This document shows, piece by piece, positions 7,424 to 12,940 of a stretch of 12,940 bases of DNA. The translations under genes and the position numbers were made by a program. Positions within the stretch are counted from its first letter, which is position 1. Each line of letters begins with the position of its first letter. The notes below the pieces were generated by a model. The model was not told the origin of the DNA and searched no databases. It worked only from the letters and a program-made list of their open reading frames with translations. This DNA comes from JBFLVN01 sp040758475 (GTDB lineage: Bacteria; JAGRBM01): positions 1 to 12,940 of the forward strand of contig JBFLVN010000089.1 of the NCBI GenBank assembly GCA_040758475.1, given 5' to 3'.

Positions 7424-7828
7424 TTAAGCCGAGAACGACTGGCCGCACCCGCAGGTGCCCTTGGCCGACTGGTTCTGGAACGTAAAACCCGTACCCGAGA
7501 GGCTGTCGACGAAATCGACTTCCGTGCCCTTGAGGTAGAGCGCGCTCTTGGGGTCGAGAAAAACCCGGACGCCGTGCATCTCGTAAATCTTGTCGCGGGT
7601 CTTGGGTTGCTTCTCGAAGGAAAGCTTGTAGGAAAGGCCCGAGCAGCCGCCGCCGATCACGGATACGCGCAAGCCCGCCTCGGCGGGCGCAAGGCCCTCC
7701 TTCGCCATCAGGGCGATCACCTTTTTGCCCGCGGCTTCCGTGATCGTGACGGGTGGCGCGCCGGCGGCGGGCGGCGTTCCCGAAGGGGCGCCAGCGGGGG
7801 CCGAAGCGGAAGAGGGTTCCTGGGTCAT
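7424..7828 (-). CDS. iscA: A-type Fe-S carrier IscA, with Ala/Pro-rich N-terminal extension
   Basis: A-type carriers bind iron or Fe-S clusters and pass them to apoproteins. The 134-residue product has the three ligand cysteines: Cys62 in GGGCSGLSY, and Cys126 and Cys128 in TCGCG near the C-terminus. The core from residue 27 on is normal in size. The first 26 residues are a low-complexity run of Ala, Pro, Ser and Gly with no counterpart in E. coli IscA; no internal start codon fits the family better. AAGGA six bases before the ATG overlaps the end of iscU, supporting the long form and tight coupling. The product could equally be called ErpA- or SufA-like by sequence; operon position favours IscA. 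Confidence 0.93.
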   Translation of the reverse strand: MTQEPSSASAPAGAPSGTPPAAGAPPVTITEAAGKKVIALMAKEGLAPAEAGLRVSVIGGGCSGLSYKLSFEKQPKTRDKIYEMHGVRVFLDPKSALYLKGTEVDFVDSLSGTGFTFQNQSAKGTCGCGQSFSA

Positions 7829-7837
7829 GGGCCGTCC

Positions 7838-8215
7838 TTATGCCTTCTTCTTCTGGTAATCGGCGATGGCCGCCTTGATGGCGTCCTCCGCGAGTACGGA
7901 ACAGTGGATTTTCACGGGCGGAAGGGCCAGCTCGCTTACGATGTCCGTGTTCTTGATCTTCATGGCCTCGTCCAGGGTCTTGCCCTTGACCCATTCCGTC
8001 GCGAGCGAACTCGACGCGATGGCGCTGCCGCAGCCGAAGGTCTTGAACTTGGCGTCTTCGATGACGCCGTCCCTCACCTTGATCTGGAGCTTCATCACGT
8101 CGCCGCACTCGGGAGCGCCCACGACGCCCGTACCCACGGTGGGGTCGGCCTTGTCCAGGCTCCCCACGTTCCGGGGGTTCTCGTAGTGTTCGATCACTTT
8201 GTTACTGTAAGACAT
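7838..8215 (-). CDS. iscU: Fe-S cluster assembly scaffold IscU
   Basis: IscU is the scaffold on which new [2Fe-2S] and [4Fe-4S] clusters are built from IscS sulfur. At 125 residues it matches the family length. The cluster ligands are present: Cys37 with Asp39 (APECGDV), Cys62 (FGCGSAIASSS) and Cys105 preceded by His104. The HscA recognition motif LPPVK is at 98-102, in keeping with the hscA and hscB genes downstream. The ribosome-binding site AAGGAGAG lies eight bases before the ATG. A 57-base gap with a strong hairpin separates it from iscS, while iscA follows after nine bases. Confidence 0.97.
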   Translation of the reverse strand: MSYSNKVIEHYENPRNVGSLDKADPTVGTGVVGAPECGDVMKLQIKVRDGVIEDAKFKTFGCGSAIASSSLATEWVKGKTLDEAMKIKNTDIVSELALPPVKIHCSVLAEDAIKAAIADYQKKKA

Positions 8216-8246
8216 TTTTCAAACTCTCCTTGGCCACCATTCCCAC

Positions 8247-8263
8247 GCGGCCCTGGGGGCCGC
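8247..8263 (-). other. Intercistronic hairpin between iscS and iscU
   Basis: A perfect 7-bp stem GCGGCCC/GGGCCGC with a three-base loop lies nine bases after the iscS stop and about 30 bases before the iscU ATG. No T-run follows, so it should not act as an intrinsic terminator. An mRNA processing or stability role that sets different IscS and IscU levels is possible; this is inference. Confidence 0.5.
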
Positions 8264-8272
8264 CCGATTTCC

Positions 8273-9514
8273 TTAGTGCGCCGCGCCCCATTGGACGCTC
8301 TTCACGTCGATCCCTTCCCGGGCCATCTCCCAGAGGGGGGAGAGTTCGCGGAGGCGATTGACCGCCTCGATCACCCGGTCGCCCACGTAATCGACTTCTT
8401 CCTTGGTCGTAAAGCGCCCGAGGCCAAAGCGGATGGAGGTATGGGCCAGGTCTTCCCCCACGCCGAGCGCCCGCAGGACGTGGGAAGGTTCGAGAGAGGC
8501 GCTCGTGCAAGCCGAGCCCGACGAAACGCAGATCCCCTTGAGCCCCATGATGAGGGACTCGCCCTCCACGTAGGCGAAGGAAAGGTTCAAATTGTTCGAG
8601 AGCCGCTGCGTCGGATGGCCGTTCAGGTAGCACTCGGGCAGGGCCTTATCGATCTTCTGATGGAGCCGCTCGCGGAGGGTCTTGAGGCGCTCGGACTCGG
8701 CCTCCATCACCTTCACGCACTTCTCGGAAGCAGCGCCCAGGCCCACGATCCCTGGGACGTTCAAAGTGCCGGAACGGATTCCCCGCTCGTGGCCGCCGCC
8801 GTGGACGATGGGCGCCAAACGCACGCGGGGGTTCTTGCGCCGCACGTAGACGGCGCCGATCCCCTTGGGCCCGTAGACCTTGTGGCCCGAAATGCTCATC
8901 AGGTCGATCCCCAACGCGCCGACGTCCAGGGGGATTTTTCCGAACGCCTGGGCCGCGTCCGTGTGGAAGAGGACACCGTTTTCCTTGGCGATCTTCCCGA
9001 TCCCGGCCAGCGGAGCGATCGTCCCCACTTCGTTGTTGGCAGCCATGATGGAAATCAAAATCGTGTCCTTGCGGATCGCCTTCTGAAGGGCGTCCAGGTC
9101 CACGATTCCGTGCTTGTCCACGGGCAGGTACGTGACCTCGTAGCCCTTCTTTTCGAGGTATTTGCAGGGGTCGAGCACGGCCTTGTGCTCGGTCTGGGCG
9201 GTGATGAGATGTTTACCCTTCTCGGCGTACATCTCGGCCGCCCCGAGAATGCAGATGTTGTTGGATTCGGTGGCGCCGCTCGTAAAGACGATTTCCTTCT
9301 CGCTCGCCCCGATGACGGATGCCACCTGCTCGCGGCCCTTCTCGGTGGCTTCTTCCGCTTCCCACCCCAGGGGGTGGCTGCGGCTCGCCGCGTTCCCGAA
9401 TTTCTCGCTGAAGTACGGCAGCATCCGTTCCAGGACTTCCGGGTCCACGGGCGTCGTGGCGTGGTAGTCCATGTAGACGGGAAGTTTCACGTTGCTGGGG
9501 GCTGGGATGGTCAT
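8273..9514 (-). CDS. iscS: Cysteine desulfurase IscS
   Basis: A pyridoxal-phosphate enzyme that takes sulfur from cysteine, forming alanine and a persulfide that is passed to IscU. The 413 residues (E. coli 404) include YMDYHATTPVDP (14-25), TEHKAV (108-113) with His110, the PLP-binding Lys212 in SISGHKVYGPKG (207-218), and the catalytic Cys336 in SSGSACTSASLEPSHVL (331-347), typical of group I enzymes. The C-terminal SPLWEMAREGIDV matches the family's IscU-contact tail. GAGG seven bases before the ATG is the ribosome-binding site. It starts 20 bases after iscR. NifS is the alternative name, but the isc gene order decides. Confidence 0.97.
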   Translation of the reverse strand: MTIPAPSNVKLPVYMDYHATTPVDPEVLERMLPYFSEKFGNAASRSHPLGWEAEEATEKGREQVASVIGASEKEIVFTSGATESNNICILGAAEMYAEKGKHLITAQTEHKAVLDPCKYLEKKGYEVTYLPVDKHGIVDLDALQKAIRKDTILISIMAANNEVGTIAPLAGIGKIAKENGVLFHTDAAQAFGKIPLDVGALGIDLMSISGHKVYGPKGIGAVYVRRKNPRVRLAPIVHGGGHERGIRSGTLNVPGIVGLGAASEKCVKVMEAESERLKTLRERLHQKIDKALPECYLNGHPTQRLSNNLNLSFAYVEGESLIMGLKGICVSSGSACTSASLEPSHVLRALGVGEDLAHTSIRFGLGRFTTKEEVDYVGDRVIEAVNRLRELSPLWEMAREGIDVKSVQWGAAH

Positions 9515-9534
9515 TCCGTTACCTCGTGCTGCCG

Positions 9535-10014
9535 TTACTTGGCCGCCGCCTCCGGTACGGGAGGCTCAGCGGCGGGATGCGCCAGGAAGTGGGCCGGAAG
9601 CGGCCCTGCTTCGCGGAACAAATCCTCAAGCGTCGTCTCTTGGAGAAGCTTCATGACCTTGCGGTTTAGTTCCCGCATGGGCATAACCACGTTGCAGGAG
9701 GAAGAAACGAGGCAGGGCTCCGACCCGGCCCGGGCGCAATCGATCACGCCCTGGGGCCCCTCGAGCATCTCGATGAAATCGAACAAGGAGAGGGTCGAGA
9801 GGGGCCGCGAGAGGCGGTACCCGCCGGAAGCCCCCTGGACTGATGCGACCACGCCCGTGCGCTTCAGTGTCTGGAGGATTTTCGAGATAAGCTCGTACGA
9901 AACCCCGTACGTGTCCGATACCTCCCGGGCGCTCGTGATCGACTCGCCGGGGCGGGCGGTCATATGGCGCAGGGCGATCAGGCCGTAGTCGGTCTTTTTG
10001 GAAAACTTCAGCAA
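9535..10014 (-). CDS. iscR: Rrf2-family Fe-S transcriptional regulator (IscR by position)
   Basis: Controls the isc operon in response to cluster supply. With a TTG start the protein has 159 residues: an Rrf2 winged helix (about 1-85, with KTDYGLIAL at 7-15 and GASGGYRLSR at 61-70), then Cys93, Cys101 and Cys107. The spacing Cx7Cx5C differs from E. coli IscR (Cx5Cx5Cx2H), and the His ligand position holds Val110. Asp9 occupies the place of the Asp ligand of NsrR proteins. TTG is chosen because AAGAGG lies six bases before it and Rrf2 proteins start at this point; the in-frame ATG at 10107 overlaps the predicted -10 element. The tail after residue 138 is Ala/Pro-rich. It is first in the isc operon, so autoregulation is expected. 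NsrR-like nitric oxide sensing cannot be excluded. Confidence 0.9.
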   Translation of the reverse strand: MLKFSKKTDYGLIALRHMTARPGESITSAREVSDTYGVSYELISKILQTLKRTGVVASVQGASGGYRLSRPLSTLSLFDFIEMLEGPQGVIDCARAGSEPCLVSSSCNVVMPMRELNRKVMKLLQETTLEDLFREAGPLPAHFLAHPAAEPPVPEAAAK

Positions 10015-10020
10015 TTTCTG

Positions 10021-10026
10021 CCTCTT
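10021..10026 (-). promoter_or_regulatory. Ribosome-binding site deciding the TTG start of iscR
   Basis: AAGAGG on the minus strand lies six bases before the TTG at 10014-10012, the position at which Rrf2 proteins normally begin. Confidence 0.7.
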
Positions 10027-10076
10027 AAAACCCGCACTTGGAGGGCCCCACAGGGGGTTGGGGCGCCTATGAAAAC

Positions 10077-10093
10077 CGGACATAATGGGTCCG
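10077..10093. promoter_or_regulatory. Downstream GAC-N7-GTC inverted repeat in isc leader
   Basis: CGGAC and GTCCG are separated by seven bases (ATAATGG), the same half-site geometry as the repeat at 10140-10158 and centred 64 bases from it. It falls just after the predicted isc transcription start. It agrees with the E. coli type-1 IscR core (GACTRWWWYAGTC) at 9 of 13 positions. It may be a second operator or only an RNA stem. Confidence 0.3.
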
Positions 10094-10106
10094 ACTTCAC
10101 ATTCCA

Positions 10107-10135
10107 AATATGGGGCAGGAAGGGCCTTCAGTCAA
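10107..10135 (-). promoter_or_regulatory. Predicted sigma-70-like promoter of the isc operon
   Basis: On the minus strand TTGACT (10135-10130, 5/6 match) is followed after 17 bases by CATATT (10112-10107, 4/6 match). Transcription would begin near 10100, giving a leader of about 85 bases before the iscR TTG. The leader contains short inverted repeats at 10077-10093 and around 10042-10065. Confidence 0.5.
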
Positions 10136-10139
10136 GAAC

Positions 10140-10158
10140 CAAGACTAAAAAGGTCTTG
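10140..10158. promoter_or_regulatory. Candidate IscR operator upstream of the isc promoter
   Basis: CAAGACTAAAAAGGTCTTG is a perfect 6-bp inverted repeat with a seven-base centre. Its core GACTAAAAAGGTC matches the E. coli type-1 IscR core GACTRWWWYAGTC at 11 of 13 positions. It ends only a few bases upstream of the predicted -35 box. Repression by the cluster-loaded regulator from this site would fit standard isc autoregulation. The flanks match poorly, so the site is a candidate only. Confidence 0.5.
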
Positions 10159-10226
10159 TTTGAGGGGGCAGCCTGATCGGGCTTAAAACGCTGTTCCAAA
10201 GCCTTCTGGACAGGCCTTCGAGTGAG

Positions 10227-10256
10227 TTGCCCGCCCCCGGCAAGCGTGGCTACATG
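10227..10256 (+). promoter_or_regulatory. Weak candidate promoter for tRNA-Leu
   Basis: TTGCCC (10227-10232) and TACATG (10251-10256) are separated by 18 bases and would start transcription about 20 bases before the tRNA. The match is poor (4/6 and 3/6), but no better pair is visible upstream of the tRNA. Confidence 0.25.
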
Positions 10257-10280
10257 AGGGCTCCGCCGATCCCTCACTGT

Positions 10281-10365
10281 GCGAGCGTGGTGGAACTGGC
10301 AGACACGCCAGACTTAGGATCTGGTGCCGAAAGGCTTGGGGGTTCAAGTCCCCCCGCTCGCACCA
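10281..10365 (+). tRNA. tRNA-Leu (anticodon UAG), CCA encoded
   Basis: The 85-base sequence folds as a class II tRNA. The acceptor stem GCGAGCG (10281-10287) pairs with CGCTCGC (10355-10361). The anticodon stem CCAGA (10308-10312) pairs with TCTGG (10320-10324) around the loop CTTAGGA, giving anticodon TAG at 10315-10317. A variable arm TGCCGAAAGGC-like follows. The T-arm GGGGG (10338-10342), TTCAAGT, CCCCC (10350-10354) is perfect. Discriminator A10362 and CCA at 10363-10365 are encoded. The long variable arm and UAG anticodon identify leucine, reading CUN codons. Confidence 0.97.
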
Positions 10366-10472
10366 CTATCCCGCAAGTCCAAGCACCGTTTTAGATGGAA
10401 CGCGCCTAAGCCGGCCATCGGGGGGACCAGACAACAAAGCCCATGTCTTGCTGAGAGTTTTACTCCGGCGCC
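10366..10472. other. Short intergenic gap between tRNA-Leu and the Sel1 gene
   Basis: The 107 bases separate two convergent transcription units. I found no hairpin followed by a T-run on either strand, no duplicated tRNA end that would suggest an attachment site, and no open reading frame worth calling. A five-base stem AGACA/TGTCT on the minus strand is too weak to call a terminator. Confidence 0.5.
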
Positions 10473-11726
10473 CTAATACCGCCGCCGGGTACGTTCATCG
10501 AGGAGAGGATTCATGAAAGGGCAGAGTTCTTCCGTGCCAATCAAGCACCCGATGGAAACCAAATCGACGCCGAAATCGAAATCGCGGACGCACTGGGTTT
10601 CGTAACCAGCGCGCTCGCAAAGCAGATCGAAGAACCCACTGAACGGACACACGTCCCAGGATCCGGCGATGCATTCTTCCGAAGGGGTAGCGGAATCGAT
10701 GTGCGCGGAAAAGGAGGCGGGATTTTCGAGCCGGAGAGCAACCAACTCCGCCATGACCGCAACCATGGGCGAAGTAGGCGTAATTTTCCGGTAGAGCGCC
10801 AGGGCCGTTCTTAAATCCTTGGGAACTCCCTGTCCAAAGAGGTGCAATCTGGCGAGACCGTAACAAGCGGCGTCGAAATGACGATCGCAGGCGTATTCGT
10901 AGGAGGCGGCCGCTTGTTTGTAATCTCTCGGCAAGAAAAGTCCGCCGTCTTCGCATACCTGGGCCCAGTAATAGCATCCTTGCAGCGAGCCCTGGTGACA
11001 AGCCCTGGCCATATACGCTTTTGCTTTTTCCGGATCGGCCTTCATGTGGAAAAACCCGCGTGAGTAAACGGCGCCGAGCTGATAGCATCCATAGCGGGCC
11101 CGCGCGCCCGTTTGGGCGCAATCCTCTTCGAGCAGCGCCATCGCTTGGCGGGCGTACCGCTCCGATTCTTCCTCATTCTTACTCACCCCAATGCCGGCGT
11201 GATGGAATCGAGCGACATCGAAGCAGGCAGCCCCCCGGCTACCCGCGCAAGCTTTTTCAAAGTAGCCCAACGCTTTTTGGGGTTCTCGTTCGGGCTCTCC
11301 GAATCGTCCTTGGAAATGGGGATACGCCGATCCCTCATTGTGGTAAGCGCCCAAACTGCCACACGATTCGGCATCACCGGAAACGCAAGCCTTTTCCCAT
11401 ATCGAAAGAGCGGAAGCCTTGTCCACCGCCGTTCCCTGGCCGTAGTAGGTGTAGCTTCCCAGCAAGTAGCAGCCTTCCGCGACACCGGCATCACACGCCC
11501 GGCGGGCGAGGCCGGCCGCCGTCGAATCGTCCTGCGGCACGCCGAAGCCCAGCCGATAGAGATCCGATAAATCCGCACAGGCAGTAAATTCTCCCGCGTC
11601 ACACGCTTTTCTCAGCCGCTTGGCCTCCCATGCGGAGTTTTCAGTAAATACCGCACAAGACCCCAGCAGACAGACAATGGCCGCCGAGACCAATGAAACC
11701 TGGATGTAGTGTTGGAGACGAACCAT
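10473..11726 (-). CDS. Cysteine-rich Sel1-repeat (Hcp-like) predicted lipoprotein with novel C-terminal domain
   Basis: Starting at the ATG at 11726 the product has 417 residues: a basic/aromatic start, a hydrophobic segment and the lipobox LGSC near residue 25, so it is probably an exported lipoprotein. About seven Sel1 (TPR-like) repeats follow, with motifs such as LYRLGFGVPQD and LHLFGQGVPKD. Nearly every repeat holds a CxxxxxxxC pair (for example CDAGEFTAC, CHQGSLQGC), the disulfide pattern of Helicobacter Hcp proteins, indicating an oxidising compartment. The last 75 residues form a separate Cys-rich region with two CxxxxxxxCPF motifs that I do not recognise. The in-frame ATG at 11804 lies six bases after the pilT stop and is an alternative start, but would bury the signal peptide. 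Likely a periplasmic protein-interaction scaffold; partner unknown. Confidence 0.82.
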   Translation of the reverse strand: MVRLQHYIQVSLVSAAIVCLLGSCAVFTENSAWEAKRLRKACDAGEFTACADLSDLYRLGFGVPQDDSTAAGLARRACDAGVAEGCYLLGSYTYYGQGTAVDKASALSIWEKACVSGDAESCGSLGAYHNEGSAYPHFQGRFGEPEREPQKALGYFEKACAGSRGAACFDVARFHHAGIGVSKNEEESERYARQAMALLEEDCAQTGARARYGCYQLGAVYSRGFFHMKADPEKAKAYMARACHQGSLQGCYYWAQVCEDGGLFLPRDYKQAAASYEYACDRHFDAACYGLARLHLFGQGVPKDLRTALALYRKITPTSPMVAVMAELVALRLENPASFSAHIDSATPSEECIAGSWDVCPFSGFFDLLCERAGYETQCVRDFDFGVDLVSIGCLIGTEELCPFMNPLLDERTRRRY

Positions 11727-11810
11727 GTAATCCAGCAAAATCTGCATGGCGTGGAGTTCAAACCTCTCAGCCATCACCCACTCATACGAGCGAGGAAATC
11801 GCATTCCCGC

Positions 11811-12887
11811 CTACTCGAAATGCAATGCCCGCTGGAAGTCCGTGGGGTTGGAGGAAGCGGCGACGGCGTCTTCCATGGAAATGAGCTTGGCACGGTAGAG
11901 GTCTGTCAAATGCTGGTCGAAGGTCTGGGTACCTTCGGTATCCCGGCCGCGCTCGATGAAGCCCTTCATTTCGCTCGTCTTCATGGGGTCCTTGATGCAT
12001 TCGCGGATCGAGAGGTTCGAACGCATGATCTCAACCGCCGGGACGCGCCCCTTGCCGTCGGCGCGGCGCACGAGGCGCTGGGAGATCACGGCCTTGAGGG
12101 CGTCGGCGATGCGCAGGCGTGCTCCGGCCTGCTGCTCGGCCGGGAAGACGCCGATGAGACGCCCGATGGTGCTTGGGGCGTCCGTCGTATGGACCGTCGA
12201 AAGTACCAAATGCCCCGTTTCGGCGGCTTTCAGGGCGATGTCGATGGTCTCGAAGTCCCGCATTTCGCCCACGAGAATCACGTCCGGGTCTTGCCGCAGG
12301 GCGGCCCGAAGGCCGTTGCTGAAATCCTCGCTGTCCTGGCCCACTTCCCGCTGGCTCACCGAACTCATCTTGTCGGGGTGAAGGAATTCGATGGGGTCTT
12401 CGAGCGTCAAAATGTGGGACGTCTGGTTCGTGTTGATGTGGTCGATGATGGCCGCGAGCGTCGAGGACTTGCCCGACCCCGTGATCCCGGTGACGAGAAT
12501 CATGCCGCGCTCCTGCTCGGCGATCTTCTCCATGACCGGCGGGAGCCCCAGGCCCTTGAACGTGGGCATCTCGATGGGGATGACGCGCAGGACGAGCGTG
12601 ATCGTCCCCCGCTGGCGGTAGATGTTCAAACGGAAACGGCCGGTCCCTTCGAGCTGGTACGAGGAGTCGAACTCCGTCAGGGCATTGATGTCCGGGGCGG
12701 AGAGGTGGCCCTTTAGAAGCGTCTCGGCCACGGACCGCGTGTCCTCGGCGGCGAGCTTGGGGGCCTTGATCTCCCGGAGCATGCCGTCCATGCGGTACAT
12801 GGGAGCCCGCCCCACCTTGAGGTGGATGTCCGAAGCGCCGTTCTTGATCCCGGCCGCCAGGATTTTGTTCAAGTATTCAAGGTCCAT
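11811..12887 (-). CDS. pilT: PilT-family type IV pilus retraction ATPase
   Basis: A cytoplasmic hexameric ATPase that powers pilus retraction. The 358-residue product has the N-terminal ASDIHLKVG (18-26), Walker A GITGSGKS (134-141), Asp box TLEDPIEF (161-168), Walker B ILVGEMRD (204-211) and His box TGHLVLSTVHTTDA (224-237). The absence of the tetracysteine zinc motif and N1 domain of PilB separates it from extension ATPases. The C-terminal AIRNLIRE motif of canonical PilT is degenerate here (SIRECIKD, 293-300), and TFDQHLTDLY (322-331) resembles PilU and paralogous PilT proteins, so it may be an accessory retraction ATPase. The Sel1 gene follows directly and is probably co-transcribed. No other pilus genes are in the window. 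Confidence 0.93.
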   Translation of the reverse strand: MDLEYLNKILAAGIKNGASDIHLKVGRAPMYRMDGMLREIKAPKLAAEDTRSVAETLLKGHLSAPDINALTEFDSSYQLEGTGRFRLNIYRQRGTITLVLRVIPIEMPTFKGLGLPPVMEKIAEQERGMILVTGITGSGKSSTLAAIIDHINTNQTSHILTLEDPIEFLHPDKMSSVSQREVGQDSEDFSNGLRAALRQDPDVILVGEMRDFETIDIALKAAETGHLVLSTVHTTDAPSTIGRLIGVFPAEQQAGARLRIADALKAVISQRLVRRADGKGRVPAVEIMRSNLSIRECIKDPMKTSEMKGFIERGRDTEGTQTFDQHLTDLYRAKLISMEDAVAASSNPTDFQRALHFE

Positions 12888-12940
12888 GGATGTCCCCGCC
12901 TGTCCTTCACCGTTTTTGGAAAGTCATCTTTTCTTTTTCT

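Noticed and set aside
7343..9988. 881-codon plus-strand reading frame across the isc genes
   Set aside because: It runs opposite iscA, iscU, iscS and iscR, all of which have intact catalytic or ligand residues. Long antisense frames are common in GC-rich genomes.
10015..10107. N-terminal 31-residue extension of the Rrf2 regulator from an upstream ATG
   Set aside because: The extension does not match the family, the ATG overlaps the predicted -10 element, and a good ribosome-binding site precedes the internal TTG.
10281..10472. tRNA-Leu as an integration site for a mobile element
   Set aside because: No integrase gene and no second copy of the tRNA 3' end were seen in the window.

Overview
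The window is a GC-rich bacterial chromosomal segment, densely packed with genes and dominated by iron-sulfur cluster biology. The complete iscR-S-U-A-hscB-hscA-iscX order with an Hsp70/J-protein pair, a PilT ATPase and a CxxC-bearing HscB point to a Gram-negative, proteobacteria-like organism, perhaps one of the former deltaproteobacterial lineages. This placement is an inference; there is no rRNA or marker tree here. No mobile elements, phage genes or CRISPR arrays were seen.

Layout. Bases 1-2667 (minus strand) hold an apparent operon: an exported FMN-binding protein, an ApbE flavin transferase with a Tat signal (start overlaps the previous stop), a four-helix membrane protein with three histidines around one helix, and two tandem related [4Fe-4S] ferredoxins, the last cut by the window edge. 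Bases 2668-2785 are an AT-rich divergent promoter region with a 15/19 match to the Fur box. Bases 2786-4559 (plus) carry an NAD-type isocitrate dehydrogenase and a nitroreductase-family flavoprotein. Bases 4566-10014 (minus) are the isc operon, which converges on the nitroreductase gene and lacks the usual [2Fe-2S] ferredoxin gene fdx. Bases 10015-10280 hold the isc promoter/operator region and a tRNA leader. A tRNA-Leu(UAG) lies at 10281-10365 (plus). Bases 10473-12887 (minus) hold a pilT-family gene followed by a cysteine-rich Sel1-repeat lipoprotein.

How it works together. IscS supplies sulfur, IscU is the scaffold, HscA/HscB drive cluster release, IscA carries clusters, IscX tunes IscS and IscR senses cluster supply. 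A sequence at 10140-10158 resembles the core of the E. coli type-1 IscR site and sits just upstream of the predicted isc -35. The left-hand operon looks like a periplasmic flavin-based electron-transfer module made with its own flavin-attachment enzyme, possibly iron-controlled. Its ferredoxins are candidates, not proven, for the electron donor that the isc operon lacks. The most novel parts are that module, the NsrR-like ligand pattern of the Rrf2 regulator, and the disulfide-patterned Sel1 protein with an unrecognised C-terminal domain. No gene-free stretch exceeds 300 bases.
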